Of a stretch of DNA of 64,000 nucleotides, positions 25,700-34,549 are shown one piece after another. Below the pieces are notes generated by a model. That model ran no database searches. It was given only the letters and a program-made list of their open reading frames with translations, and was not told where the DNA came from. Position numbers and translations under genes: made by a program. Position 1 is the stretch's first letter, and each line of letters begins with the position of its first letter. The stretch is from Flavipsychrobacter sp. (GTDB lineage Bacteria; Bacteroidota; Bacteroidia; Chitinophagales; Chitinophagaceae): assembly GCA_016787265.1 (NCBI GenBank), contig JAEUVF010000010.1:473591-537590 (forward strand), given 5' to 3'.

Positions 25700-26881
25700 T
25701 TAATGGGCAGGCAGATAGGCCGCCGGGGAACTTTCTTCGGTTTTGTATTTGAGGATGAATACTACGCTTAATGCCAATCCGCCTAAAGCCATAATAGCTC
25801 CCGCCAGTGAAGGATAATTAAATCCTAATCCATACGCAAGCGGGAGTCCGCCAAAATAAGCACCCAGTGAATTGGCTACATTAAATGCAGCCTGCATAAA
25901 CGCAGCACCCATTCGGGCTGAATCTTTTGCTGTGGTAATCATGAGCATATTGATGGGAGAGGAAACAGCCATTGCCAGTAATCCGCAGAGAAAGGTCAGT
26001 ATCAGAGAAAAGTATTGATTATCGGAAAAGAAGAAGACCGCCAGCAGTGTGATAACCTGCAGCAGGAAAAGCAGTATGGCAGCTTTATCTGCCCGCATTT
26101 TATCTGCGAGTATGCCACCCAGGATATTTCCGATGACCATTCCAATTCCTGCAAGTAACATGATATAAGGAACAAAAGAAGGAGAGAAGCGAGATACATG
26201 TATTGACAAAGGAGCAACGTAACTGAACCAGGCAAAGAGTCCGCCGAAGCCGATGGCGGTGATGAGCAGAATCAACCAGGCTTTGCCGGTTTTGAAAAAC
26301 TGCAATTCTGATTTTACAGAACTGGAGGAATCTGCCTGTTGATCGGGTAACCATTTATGGATGAAAAAAACGGTAACAGCACCAATTAATGCAACAAACA
26401 GGAAGGCGAATCTCCAGCTAAGTGCTTGTCCCACCAGTGTAACCAGCGGTACCATTGCCAGGTTGGCAATTGTCAATCCTAAAAACATCATGGCAATGGA
26501 CTGGGCCTGTTTACCTTCTTTCGCCATTTGAGAGGCAACTACAGCTCCAATACCAAAAAAAGCCCCGTGAGGCAATCCGGATAAAAAACGCAACAGGATC
26601 AGTGAATTGAAGTCAGGTGCGAGTCCGGATAATCCATTGAATACCGTGAACAGGGCCATTAAGACCAGCAATGTTTTTTTAGGATTGTGTTTGGTAGACA
26701 TTCCCACCAGGATTGGAGCACCAACTACTACACCCAATGCATAGGCAGAAATGAGGTAACCTGCAGTGGGTATGCTAACACCCATAGCGGCCGCCACTTC
26801 AGGCAGCAGGCCCATGATTACGAATTCGGTGGTACCTATACCTAGTCCGCCGAGTGTAAGTGGGAATATATACTTGTTCAT
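25700..26881 (-). CDS. MFS transporter, AraJ/sugar-efflux type
   Basis: A 393-residue major facilitator with 12 predicted helices. The N-terminus (TLGGLGIGTTEFVIMGLLPEVA) and the loop with GAPILVG match the AraJ/drug-sugar efflux (DHA1) subgroup. It would export sugars, arabinose-like compounds or drugs. It is convergent with the LacI gene and its promoter holds the LacI-type operator at 26906-26925, so expression is probably induced by a sugar. ATG 26881. Confidence 0.9.
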   Translation of the reverse strand: MNKYIFPLTLGGLGIGTTEFVIMGLLPEVAAAMGVSIPTAGYLISAYALGVVVGAPILVGMSTKHNPKKTLLVLMALFTVFNGLSGLAPDFNSLILLRFLSGLPHGAFFGIGAVVASQMAKEGKQAQSIAMMFLGLTIANLAMVPLVTLVGQALSWRFAFLFVALIGAVTVFFIHKWLPDQQADSSSSVKSELQFFKTGKAWLILLITAIGFGGLFAWFSYVAPLSIHVSRFSPSFVPYIMLLAGIGMVIGNILGGILADKMRADKAAILLFLLQVITLLAVFFFSDNQYFSLILTFLCGLLAMAVSSPINMLMITTAKDSARMGAAFMQAAFNVANSLGAYFGGLPLAYGLGFNYPSLAGAIMALGGLALSVVFILKYKTEESSPAAYLPAH

Positions 26882-26905
26882 TTGCCTGACAGTTTAGCGT
26901 ACTTA

Positions 26906-26930
26906 TTGTTGAAACGTTTCAACAAATTTA
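26906..26930 (-). promoter_or_regulatory. LacI-type operator overlapping the MFS -7 box
   Basis: TTGTTGAAACGTTTCAACAA (26906-26925) is a perfect 20-bp palindrome with the central AAACGTTT of LacI/PurR operators. On the minus strand the -7 box TAAATTTG (26923-26930) overlaps it, so a bound repressor would cover the transcription start of the MFS gene. The neighbouring LacI protein is the obvious candidate. Confidence 0.8.
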
Positions 26931-26937
26931 CAATAGA

Positions 26938-26956
26938 TTGTGTAAATTGTACACAA
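26938..26956. promoter_or_regulatory. Second palindrome upstream of the MFS promoter
   Basis: TTGTGTA (26938-26944) and TACACAA (26950-26956) are perfect arms around a 5-base centre. It lies 8 bp upstream of the MFS -7 box, over the -33 region. It does not share the half-site of the LacI palindrome, so a second regulator is possible. Confidence 0.5.
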
Positions 26957-27103
26957 ATGGAGATAAAAATTTGTTAATCGACCATGAATTGCGATTGACC
27001 CGGCCGGATTTTATTACGGAAACTGGGGAATTTCCCATCGGCAAAGCACCTGTTCGAATGGGGTGCAGTGCTGCAAGCCTGGGGTTGGCTATCGTTTTTT
27101 AGG

Positions 27104-27111
27104 TATGTTTG
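27104..27111 (+). promoter_or_regulatory. -7 promoter box (TATGTTTG) of the antiporter gene
   Basis: TATGTTTG matches TAnnTTTG. A TTG lies at 27085-27087, 16 bp upstream, slightly closer than usual. A start about 6 bp downstream would give a short leader to the ATG at 27132, which supports that start. The preceding 220 bp back to 26882 hold the MFS promoter sites and otherwise nothing I recognise. Confidence 0.5.
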
Positions 27112-27131
27112 GATAATAATTGTGCTTATCT

Positions 27132-29285
27132 ATGCAGGAGACATTCTGGAGAGAATTACTGGAAGAATTTCACAGACCATTGAGTAATCCGGTGCTGATT
27201 TTTTCGCTTATCCTGCTTATCATCCTGCTTTCACCTATTCTGCTTCGTAAACTAAATATCCCGGGTATTATCGGGTTGATTATTTCAGGAGTAGTGATTG
27301 GTCCGTATGGGTTAAATATACTCGCCAAAAATTCTGCAATTGAGCTGTTCTCAACCATCGGGCTATTGTATATCATGTTCATAGCCGGACTGGAACTCGA
27401 TCTGAATGAATTTAAAAAGCATAAAAACCGGAGTTTTATTTTTGGCGCGTTAACGTTTTTTATTCCTCTTTCAATCGGTTACCCTGTTTGTCTGTATGTA
27501 TTAGGATATGATGCCAATGCCAGTTTTCTGACTGCCAGTATGTTTGCAACCCATACACTGGTTGCCTATCCGATTGTTACACGTTTCGGAATTTCCAAAC
27601 AATCTGCTGTTGCCATTGCTGTTGGGGGTACCATCCTAACGGATACGGCAGTCCTGATTATCCTGGCTGTAATTATGGGTGCCAACAAAGGAAGCCTTAA
27701 CCAGGAATTCTGGATCCGGCTCGGCACTTCCCTCGCGATCTTCTCAGCTATCATGTTCTTCCTGATTCCAAGGATAGCCCGCTGGTTTTTTCGCAAACTG
27801 GAAAGTGAAAAGACATCCCATTATATTTTTGTTTTATCAGTGGTGTTCTTTGCCGCCTTCCTTGCTGAAGTAGCGGGAGTGGAGCCCATTATTGGTGCCT
27901 TCGTAGCCGGACTGGCCCTCAACAAACTGATTCCACATTCTTCCGCGCTGATGAACCGGATTGAATTCATCGGCAATGCCATATTTATTCCCTTCTTCCT
28001 TATCAGTGTAGGTATGCTGGTGGATGTGAGGGTTGTATTTAACGGGTATACAGCACTGTTTGTGGCTGCTGTCTTAACGATTACCGCCTTGTTTGGAAAA
28101 TGGCTGGCAGCTTATATTTCACAACTCTTGTTTAAGTACAAAACTGCAGAGCGGCAGCTTATTTTCGGATTAAGTTCTGCACATGCTGCAGCTACCCTCG
28201 CTATTATTCTCGTTGGATTCAGAGAAGGCATTCTCGACGAAAATATTCTGAACGGTACTATTATACTTATTCTTATTACCTGTTTAGTTGCATCTTTTGC
28301 AACGGAAAATGCTGCCAAAAAACTGGTAATGGACGAGGATGCGGTAATGGAAATAGATAAGGACAGCATGCTTGATACTGAACATATCCTGCTGCCAATT
28401 GAAGAGCCGGAAAAGATTGAATCCATGCTGGAATTGGCAATTCTGTTCAAGGATAAAAAGTCTCCACATCCAATTACCGTTTTGTCTGTTGTGCCCAACA
28501 ATGAAGAGGCGGAGAACAACCTGGCGATTGCACGCAAAAAACTGGAAAAATCCTACCAGATTGCTGCAGCTACAGATACGAATCTGAATGTGATTGCATC
28601 TATTGATCACAATGTAAACAGTGGTATCATCCGCACTTCTAAAGAGATTATGGCTAGTGTGGTAATCCTGAACTGGCCCGAAAAAAATACGCTGCTGGAA
28701 AAATTCTTTGGCGAGACTACAGAGAATATCTTATCCGGACTGGATAGGAATATCATGATTTCAAATATTCAAAAAGTACTGATTACACATAAAAGAGTGT
28801 TGATATTTTGTCCCCCGCTGGTGGAAATGGAAAAAGGGTTCCATACCTGCCTTGATACCATTATTCGCCTGTCCAAGGAATTATCTATTCCTGTTTTGTG
28901 TTACTCCAATGCCCGGTCTCAGCGGGATATCAGCAACTACCTGGAAAAATCCAAAGCCGGAACGGTGAATTTTAACCAGTTTAATGATTGGGAAGATTTT
29001 CTGGTTTTATCCAGATCAATCCAGGCAGAGGATATGATTGTTTTCTTCTCAGGGAGAAAAGGATCAATATCCTATGATCCGGTTTTTGATAATTTGCTTT
29101 TAAAACTGGATAAATATTTTAGCTCCAACTCTAAACTGATGGTATATCCAAGTCAGTTTGATACCGACCATAAATTTGAGGAGTACGAAGACATTAATCC
29201 TGAAACGCTCAATAAAGGCATTGAAAAGATCCAGAAAATCGGTCGCGAAATTGGAAATATTTTCAAAGGAGGAAAAGGGGATTAA
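27132..29285 (+). CDS. Cation/proton antiporter, CPA2 (KefB-like) family
   Basis: A 717-residue membrane antiporter. About 12 membrane helices cover residues 15-400 (SPILLRKLNIPGIIGLIISG, IGLLYIMFIAGLELDLNEF, VAGLALNKLIP, FFLISVGMLVD), the pattern of the Na+/H+ or K+/H+ exchanger domain of CPA2. The remaining 300 residues are soluble and resemble two universal-stress-protein-like domains (HILLPIEEPEKIESMLELAI), seen in other bacterial CPA2 proteins. No TrkA-N domain is apparent. Substrate (K+ or Na+) cannot be told. The glycerophosphodiesterase gene follows 29 bp later. Confidence 0.9.
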   Translation: MQETFWRELLEEFHRPLSNPVLIFSLILLIILLSPILLRKLNIPGIIGLIISGVVIGPYGLNILAKNSAIELFSTIGLLYIMFIAGLELDLNEFKKHKNRSFIFGALTFFIPLSIGYPVCLYVLGYDANASFLTASMFATHTLVAYPIVTRFGISKQSAVAIAVGGTILTDTAVLIILAVIMGANKGSLNQEFWIRLGTSLAIFSAIMFFLIPRIARWFFRKLESEKTSHYIFVLSVVFFAAFLAEVAGVEPIIGAFVAGLALNKLIPHSSALMNRIEFIGNAIFIPFFLISVGMLVDVRVVFNGYTALFVAAVLTITALFGKWLAAYISQLLFKYKTAERQLIFGLSSAHAAATLAIILVGFREGILDENILNGTIILILITCLVASFATENAAKKLVMDEDAVMEIDKDSMLDTEHILLPIEEPEKIESMLELAILFKDKKSPHPITVLSVVPNNEEAENNLAIARKKLEKSYQIAAATDTNLNVIASIDHNVNSGIIRTSKEIMASVVILNWPEKNTLLEKFFGETTENILSGLDRNIMISNIQKVLITHKRVLIFCPPLVEMEKGFHTCLDTIIRLSKELSIPVLCYSNARSQRDISNYLEKSKAGTVNFNQFNDWEDFLVLSRSIQAEDMIVFFSGRKGSISYDPVFDNLLLKLDKYFSSNSKLMVYPSQFDTDHKFEEYEDINPETLNKGIEKIQKIGREIGNIFKGGKGD

Positions 29286-29314
29286 AGTAATATCTTCAGG
29301 CAAAGCAAGTACAA

Positions 29315-30079
29315 ATGAAACTCTGGTTATTAGCAATAAGCCTTTTTGCAGGCAGCACCCTTTATTCGCAATCCAACCGACTGATTGCCCACAGGGGAGG
29401 TGTAGTGGATGAGCGAAGTCCTGAAAACAGTCTGCCTGCACTTCAAAAGGCAATTGAACAACATTACTGGATGGTTGAAATTGATTTACGTATTACTGCA
29501 GACAGTGTCCTGATTACCCAGCACGACCGGAATTTTAAACGATATTTTGGCATAGACAGTCTCGTTACTTCTATGAATTGGTCATCTATACAAAAACTTC
29601 GTTCTAACGCTGGCACCCGGGTATTGAAGTTTGAAGAGGTATTACAGCATTGTAAGGATAGGATCTTTGTAATGATTGATAATAAAATCGAAGGCTTTGA
29701 CGAAAAACTCTTCAGGAAGGTGCTCTCCTTATTAGATCAAAATGGACTTCGGGAATCAGCTCTGATGATCGGAACAGATGAATCAACTGAATTTTTCAGA
29801 GGAAAGATTAAACTGAGTTGCACCCGCAAACAACTGGAGGAGTATCAACAACGGCCGGATTTTAATCCTGCACATTATTACCTGTTTTCTTCTCAAATCT
29901 CCAAAGAGGATGTAGAATGGGCAGAAAAGCAGGGAATACTGGTAGTCGGCGTACTGAATCATCGGAATCCGAATTCAACGGAAGCAAAAGAAAAAATGAA
30001 ACTTCAGGCAGCTGAACTGATCAGATCCGGTGTAAGGATATTTCAGCTCGACTCGGTATTTAAAGAATTTGTAAACTAG
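29315..30079 (+). CDS. Glycerophosphodiester phosphodiesterase family protein
   Basis: A 254-residue exported enzyme: signal peptide 1-19 (AGSTLYSQ), then the GDPD TIM barrel with LIAHRGGVVDERSPENSL (metal and catalytic His/Arg/Glu), MVEIDLRITADS, LITQHDRNF and MIDNKIEG. It would release glycerol 3-phosphate from glycerophosphodiesters in the periplasm. The C-terminal GVRIFQLDSV end is typical. It may be co-transcribed with the antiporter. Confidence 0.88.
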   Translation: MKLWLLAISLFAGSTLYSQSNRLIAHRGGVVDERSPENSLPALQKAIEQHYWMVEIDLRITADSVLITQHDRNFKRYFGIDSLVTSMNWSSIQKLRSNAGTRVLKFEEVLQHCKDRIFVMIDNKIEGFDEKLFRKVLSLLDQNGLRESALMIGTDESTEFFRGKIKLSCTRKQLEEYQQRPDFNPAHYYLFSSQISKEDVEWAEKQGILVVGVLNHRNPNSTEAKEKMKLQAAELIRSGVRIFQLDSVFKEFVN

Positions 30080-30139
30080 AGGTAATTCATTCATACTCAG
30101 AACTTCAATTTTGCTAAATTGTTAAATAACTGGTACTAA

Positions 30140-30170
30140 TTGGCAAGATTCAATTAGATATGTATCTTTG
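30140..30170 (+). promoter_or_regulatory. Bacteroidota-type promoter (TTG-N20-TATCTTTG)
   Basis: TTG (30140-30142) and TATCTTTG (30163-30170) are separated by 20 bp and match the -33/-7 consensus. The predicted transcription start, about 30176-30178, lies 13 bp before a strong hairpin with a T-run and about 67 bp before the small gene at 30244. Confidence 0.75.
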
Positions 30171-30190
30171 TATTCATTAAATAATACGAT

Positions 30191-30215
30191 TGCCTGCACG
30201 CAGCAGGCATTTTTT
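30191..30215 (+). terminator. Terminator-like hairpin in the 5' leader of the small gene
   Basis: TGCCTGC (30191-30197), 5-base loop, GCAGGCA (30203-30209), followed by a run of six T. It has the form of a Rho-independent terminator but sits only about 15-20 bp after a predicted transcription start. It could terminate read-through from 30079, or act as an attenuator or a short RNA for the downstream gene. Confidence 0.7.
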
Positions 30216-30243
30216 GTGCCCGCTGGTTGATTTTGTAACGAAA

Positions 30244-30468
30244 ATGAAGTGTATGAAGAACCAGTCATTACCTATGCCCAATTGGAAAAAAATGTATGTA
30301 GCCTACCCGGCTGCCAAAAAAACAACCGCAGCTGTTAAACCTGCTGTTCAGGAAACGGAAGCAGTTGAAAACGAACCGGTTTCCATTCCGGAATTTCAGC
30401 GTAAAGCTTTTGTAGGCAATTATTTCGCTGGCCCGCATTGCCTCTTTGATCCACGACTTTTTAAATAA
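30244..30468 (+). CDS. Small orphan protein, function unknown
   Basis: A 74-residue protein without signal peptide or membrane helix; a second ATG lies at 30253. The N-terminal half is basic with alanine/lysine/proline-rich sequence (AAKKTTAAVKPAVQ); the C-terminal half is more ordered (PEFQRKAFVGNYFAGPHCLF). An in-frame TTG at 30190 would place the hairpin at 30191-30215 inside the coding region, so it is rejected. No family recognised. The real existence of the gene is supported mainly by the promoter in front of it. Confidence 0.5.
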   Translation: MKCMKNQSLPMPNWKKMYVAYPAAKKTTAAVKPAVQETEAVENEPVSIPEFQRKAFVGNYFAGPHCLFDPRLFK

Positions 30469-30496
30469 TTCCGGCTCTAGGATGGTTCAAAAACTT

Positions 30497-30528
30497 GGAG
30501 TAAATTAGGGCAATAACCTGTTTACTCC
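30497..30528 (+). promoter_or_regulatory. Inverted repeat abutting the start codon of the hydroxylase gene
   Basis: GGAGTAAA (30497-30504) and TTTACTCC (30521-30528) are perfect 8-bp arms around a 16-base loop; the second arm ends at the base before the ATG at 30529. As RNA it would pair over the ribosome-binding region; as DNA it might be an operator. Confidence 0.5.
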
Positions 30529-31515
30529 ATGATGGACTTCCTGCTTGCTGTTTGGGAACAATTTCGTTCCTTTTTTGGTTTTGATGCACTGATTCAACTG
30601 ATTGCTGAGGGAGATTACAGCAAACTCAGAACCTTTGAAGGCATTGCTGCTTTTATTTCTCCTGTTATTCCTATCATCCTGATCCTGGAATTAGTTAGAG
30701 GAATTTTCTACAAAAAGTTCAGTGTCATTTCTTATAAGATTCCCTTCTTTTCCTATGTATTGAATGCCTTCCTGGGAAGATTCATCGCCATTGGCATGAC
30801 TTTCCTGGTGATCGGTTGGCTGGAAGACAAGGCACTCTTTACCCTCCCTTTTACCTGGTATTGGTTTGTTTACGGTTATATTATTTGGGAGCTTGCGCAC
30901 TTTGTATACCATTATCTTGGCCATAAAGTTCGATTGCTCTGGTGCCTGCATTCCACACACCATGCACCCGAAACAATGCATCTCGGAGTAACGCATGCAC
31001 ATTTTTTTCTAGAAGCACCCTATGCTGATCTGATTCGTACCACTATCTGCATCTTATTGGGCGTACCTCCGCCCATGTTATTTGTTATCATGTTTATTGA
31101 TGGTACCTGGGGTGCGTTTATACATGTGGGTGAGTCCGTAATGAAAAAAGGTGATATGGGAGCTATTGGGCGCTGGATTCTGACCCCCTCCCATCATCGT
31201 ATTCACCATGCAAAAAATGTTGAATACATGGATACCAACTTTTGTAACCTGCTCAATATCTGGGATCGTGTATTTAAAACCTATCAGCCAGAGAAGGAAC
31301 ATGTTCAGATCAAATATGGCATCACACGTGATATTAAACCCAATAATTTTCTGGATGCATACTTCGGTGAAATAGTTGCGCTTGCAAAGGACATGTATCG
31401 TGCCCCTGGTATAAAGAATAAATTGTTGTACCTGGTCATGCCCCCTGGCTGGAGTCATACTGGCGAACACAAAACTGCACGTGTCATGAAACAACAGTTA
31501 CAGGAAAATAAGTAA
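30529..31515 (+). CDS. Sterol desaturase / fatty acid hydroxylase superfamily protein
   Basis: A 328-residue membrane di-iron enzyme. Histidine boxes are present: HFVYH (about 124), HSTHH (about 142) and HHRIHH (about 224), plus GVTHAHFF. Membrane helices flank the boxes. Such proteins hydroxylate or desaturate lipids, for example in sterol or fatty-acid side chains or carotenoids. ATG 30529 with a second ATG at 30532. The small membrane protein gene follows 20 bp later and the GH26 gene after it, so the three may be one transcript. Confidence 0.9.
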   Translation: MMDFLLAVWEQFRSFFGFDALIQLIAEGDYSKLRTFEGIAAFISPVIPIILILELVRGIFYKKFSVISYKIPFFSYVLNAFLGRFIAIGMTFLVIGWLEDKALFTLPFTWYWFVYGYIIWELAHFVYHYLGHKVRLLWCLHSTHHAPETMHLGVTHAHFFLEAPYADLIRTTICILLGVPPPMLFVIMFIDGTWGAFIHVGESVMKKGDMGAIGRWILTPSHHRIHHAKNVEYMDTNFCNLLNIWDRVFKTYQPEKEHVQIKYGITRDIKPNNFLDAYFGEIVALAKDMYRAPGIKNKLLYLVMPPGWSHTGEHKTARVMKQQLQENK

Positions 31516-31535
31516 ACCACCTAAATACCATTGCT

Positions 31536-31727
31536 ATGCCTGCCAATCTTGCCAAACGCCAATTCAATGGAATACTTCTGATGGTTATCGGAGCATTTAC
31601 CGGATTCATCAGTTGTGTCTTGAGCCTGATCAACCCCATTCCTGAATTCTATGGCATCTTTTTATATGGCCTGACTTCTTTAGCCATAACACTTGCTTTA
31701 ATTGGATTATACTTATTACTGGAATGA
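31536..31727 (+). CDS. Small membrane protein, two helices
   Basis: A 63-residue protein with two hydrophobic helices (about 13-30 and 40-60) and a short basic N-terminus. No family recognised. It overlaps the GH26 gene by 4 bp (ATGA), which suggests translational coupling, and follows the hydroxylase gene by 20 bp. Confidence 0.65.
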   Translation: MPANLAKRQFNGILLMVIGAFTGFISCVLSLINPIPEFYGIFLYGLTSLAITLALIGLYLLLE

Positions 31728-32836
31728 AAATACTTTTTCTTCTCCTGTTCTTTGGCTTTACTTCTTTTGCAGGTGAGCCAACACCGGTTGACGCGAATGC
31801 TACCAGGGAAACCAGGGCACTCTATCGAAATCTTCATAAATTAAGCGCAAAGGGTATTCTTTTCGGACATCAGCATGCCACGGAATATGGTCATGGCTGG
31901 AGCGGAGAGTCCAATCGATCCGATGTGAAATCCGTTACAGGTTCTCATCCCGCTGTTATTGGTATCGATTTCAGTGGTTTATCCGGCCGGCCAGACAGCC
32001 TGATAAAGCGTGAAGAAAACCACCTGCGAAAGATTATAACGGAGACCTATAAACGAGGCGGACTTACCACTGTTTCCTGGCACTTCAACAACCCACTTTC
32101 AGGTGGTGGATTTTATTGGAAAGAGGGCGTTTCAAAGGCTTCCGTAAGAGAAATGATCCCAGGCGCTACAGCACATGATACCTACAAAAACATTCTCAGA
32201 AGAATAGCTGAATTTTTGCATACGGTAAAGGGCCCTGGCGGTGAGCCCATTCCAATGATCTTCCGGCCCTTCCATGAACTGGATGGTAGCTGGTTTTGGT
32301 GGGGAAAAAATCATTGCAGTCCGGATGAAATAAAGTCACTCTGGAGATTCACAATTACCTATCTGCGTGATTCCATGAATGTACATCAATTGCTTTATGC
32401 CTTTTCTCCGGATTGTACCTTTCAGAACGAAGCAGAATTTCTGGAGCGGTACCCGGGTGATGAGTATGTAGACATGGTAGGAATGGATAATTATGCCGAT
32501 TTGGGCCGGGATGGAAAATATAACCTTCCGGCTGCAATAAAGAAATTACAGATTGTTCAAAATTTTGCCAATAAAACAGGTAAGCTCGCAGCACTGACGG
32601 AAACAGGTCTTGAATCGATTCCAAAACCGGACTGGTGGACAGAAGTATTATTAAAAACGATTACAACTCCAGGATTGCGTTTATCCTATGTACTGGTATG
32701 GCGGAATGATAAAACAAGTCCAACACATTATTATGCGCCCTTTCCGGGCCAAATTAGTGAACAGGATTTTATCCGGTTTTACAAATTACCGGTTACCCTT
32801 TTCGAGAAAGACATACCCGGCTTATATACCGATTAG
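31724..32836 (+). CDS. Glycoside hydrolase family 26 (beta-mannanase-like)
   Basis: A 370-residue secreted enzyme: signal peptide 1-17 (FTSFAG), then a GH26 TIM barrel. The N-terminal GILFGHQHATEYG and SHPAVIGIDFSG are characteristic. The acid/base Glu is in IFRPFHELDGSWFWW (about 184) and the nucleophile Glu in LTETGLE (about 293). GH26 enzymes hydrolyse beta-1,4-mannans and related glycans. The gene overlaps the small membrane protein gene by 4 bp and converges on the GMC oxidoreductase gene with a 4-bp overlap. Confidence 0.92.
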   Translation: MKILFLLLFFGFTSFAGEPTPVDANATRETRALYRNLHKLSAKGILFGHQHATEYGHGWSGESNRSDVKSVTGSHPAVIGIDFSGLSGRPDSLIKREENHLRKIITETYKRGGLTTVSWHFNNPLSGGGFYWKEGVSKASVREMIPGATAHDTYKNILRRIAEFLHTVKGPGGEPIPMIFRPFHELDGSWFWWGKNHCSPDEIKSLWRFTITYLRDSMNVHQLLYAFSPDCTFQNEAEFLERYPGDEYVDMVGMDNYADLGRDGKYNLPAAIKKLQIVQNFANKTGKLAALTETGLESIPKPDWWTEVLLKTITTPGLRLSYVLVWRNDKTSPTHYYAPFPGQISEQDFIRFYKLPVTLFEKDIPGLYTD

Positions 32837-34530
32837 ATATTTCCTTTTTTCATCTCCTGCACGGCATAGTCGCAGGCTCTTGCAGTTAATGCCATATAAG
32901 TAATAGATGGATTCACGCAGGATCCGGATGTCATACAGGCTCCATCTGTTATAAACACATTTTTCACTGCATGAATTTGATTGAATGCATTCAGCACGGA
33001 AGTCTTAGGATCTCGTCCCATACGCGCTGTACCCATTTCATGATTGGCATTTCCCGGGAATGACATCTTGCCACTCACCGTAATATTTTTATATCCGGCT
33101 TCTTCAAACATCTCCACTCCGGTTTTGGCCGCATCTTCAAACATGCGTTTTTCGTTGTCCCGGAACTGTGCATCAAATTGAATGACAGGTCTTCCAAACG
33201 GATCTTTTTTATCCGGATGCAGGCTCATTTTATTTTCCTGGTAAGGCAGGCATTCACCAAAATGATAAATGCTGATCTTCCAGGGACCTGCCTCACTCAT
33301 ATTCGCTTTTAGTTCTCCTCCAATTCCTTCTGCCTGTCCGCGTGAACGATAGGCGCCTCCACCAAAATGATACCCTCTCAAAAAATCGCCGGTTGCCTCA
33401 GTAGCATTCCGGAATCTTGGTATATACATATTGGTAGGTCTTCTTCCCTTGTAATAACGATCTTCAAATCCGTCAACATCTGCTGCTATTACCAGCCCTT
33501 TATGATGATCCATCAGGTTCAGTCCCAATTGTCCACTGTCATTTCCCAAACCATTCGGGAAACGATTGGATACAGAATTTAACAGGATGGCTGTTGTGCC
33601 GATCGTGGATGCATTGATGAATAATAGCTTAGCAAAGTATTGTTCTGTTTGCTTTGTTTCCGTATCGATGATCTCAACACCTGTTGCCCTTCCTTTCTGC
33701 TCGTCGAATAATACAGTATTCACCAATGCATGCGTGCGAATCGTCAATCTGCCTGTTTCCATTGCTGCTGGCAGGGTGCTGGAATTGGAGCTGAAATAGG
33801 CTCCGAAGGGACAACCTCTGTGACACAGACTTCGCGACTGACAAACACCTCTTCCCTTAAGCGGCGCCGTTAGATTGGCGGATCTTCCAATGATTACCTG
33901 GCGGGTTGAATAAGCTTTAGCAATCTTCTCGGTAAAATCCTTTTCTACACAATTCAGTTCGAAGGGCGGTTGAAATATGCCGTCAGGTAAATGCGGGATA
34001 CCATCTCTGTTCCCACTGATGCCTGCAAATGTTTCAACATAATCATACCAGGGCGCCAGGTCTTTATAACGGATTGGCCAGTCTATACCATAACCATCTT
34101 TGAGATTCGCTTCAAAATCAAGATCACTCCATCGGTAGCAGGCTCTGGCCCATAAAAGAGAACGACCTCCCAGCACATCAGCCCTGATCCAGTCATACCG
34201 TTTTATTTCTTCATAAGGGTTTTCCAGATCCCTGGTATAGAAATGTTTATTGTCTTCATTAATGGAATAATGCCTGGTTTGAATGGGATATTTTTCCCGG
34301 TCGGCTTTACATAAACTGTTGCGATGTTTAAACTCCCAGGGATGCATCAACGAAGTTGGATAACTGGGATGTTGAACCGGTCCGCCTCTTTCCAGTAATA
34401 GAACACGTAAACCTTTTTCACACAATTCTTTGGCAGCCCAGCCTCCACTCACACCGGATCCAACTACTATGGCATCGTATGTATTCTGACGTATGACTTT
34501 TGTATTAAGGTAAACTGAATCTCCAGGCAT
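32833..34530 (-). CDS. GMC family oxidoreductase (FAD-dependent)
   Basis: A 565-residue flavoprotein. The N-terminal FAD-binding motif GxGxxG is seen in DAIVVGSGVSGGWAA, and the family C-terminal signature in NHEMGTARMG and NVFITDGACMTSGSCVNPS. It resembles the gluconate 2-dehydrogenase or sugar-acid dehydrogenase type of Bacteroidota that oxidises sugars or polyols, often with a small subunit-3 partner. No such partner gene is adjacent; the next gene upstream is a sugar isomerase-like protein 19 bp away. No signal peptide or Tat motif is visible. Confidence 0.9.
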   Translation of the reverse strand: MPGDSVYLNTKVIRQNTYDAIVVGSGVSGGWAAKELCEKGLRVLLLERGGPVQHPSYPTSLMHPWEFKHRNSLCKADREKYPIQTRHYSINEDNKHFYTRDLENPYEEIKRYDWIRADVLGGRSLLWARACYRWSDLDFEANLKDGYGIDWPIRYKDLAPWYDYVETFAGISGNRDGIPHLPDGIFQPPFELNCVEKDFTEKIAKAYSTRQVIIGRSANLTAPLKGRGVCQSRSLCHRGCPFGAYFSSNSSTLPAAMETGRLTIRTHALVNTVLFDEQKGRATGVEIIDTETKQTEQYFAKLLFINASTIGTTAILLNSVSNRFPNGLGNDSGQLGLNLMDHHKGLVIAADVDGFEDRYYKGRRPTNMYIPRFRNATEATGDFLRGYHFGGGAYRSRGQAEGIGGELKANMSEAGPWKISIYHFGECLPYQENKMSLHPDKKDPFGRPVIQFDAQFRDNEKRMFEDAAKTGVEMFEEAGYKNITVSGKMSFPGNANHEMGTARMGRDPKTSVLNAFNQIHAVKNVFITDGACMTSGSCVNPSITYMALTARACDYAVQEMKKGNI

Positions 34531-34549
34531 TTCTTTGTTCTTGGATAGT

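Noticed and set aside
26957..27103. GC-rich stretch before the antiporter gene as a possible tRNA or structured RNA
   Set aside because: No cloverleaf or strong paired arms could be built by eye, and no T-loop or anticodon pattern was seen.
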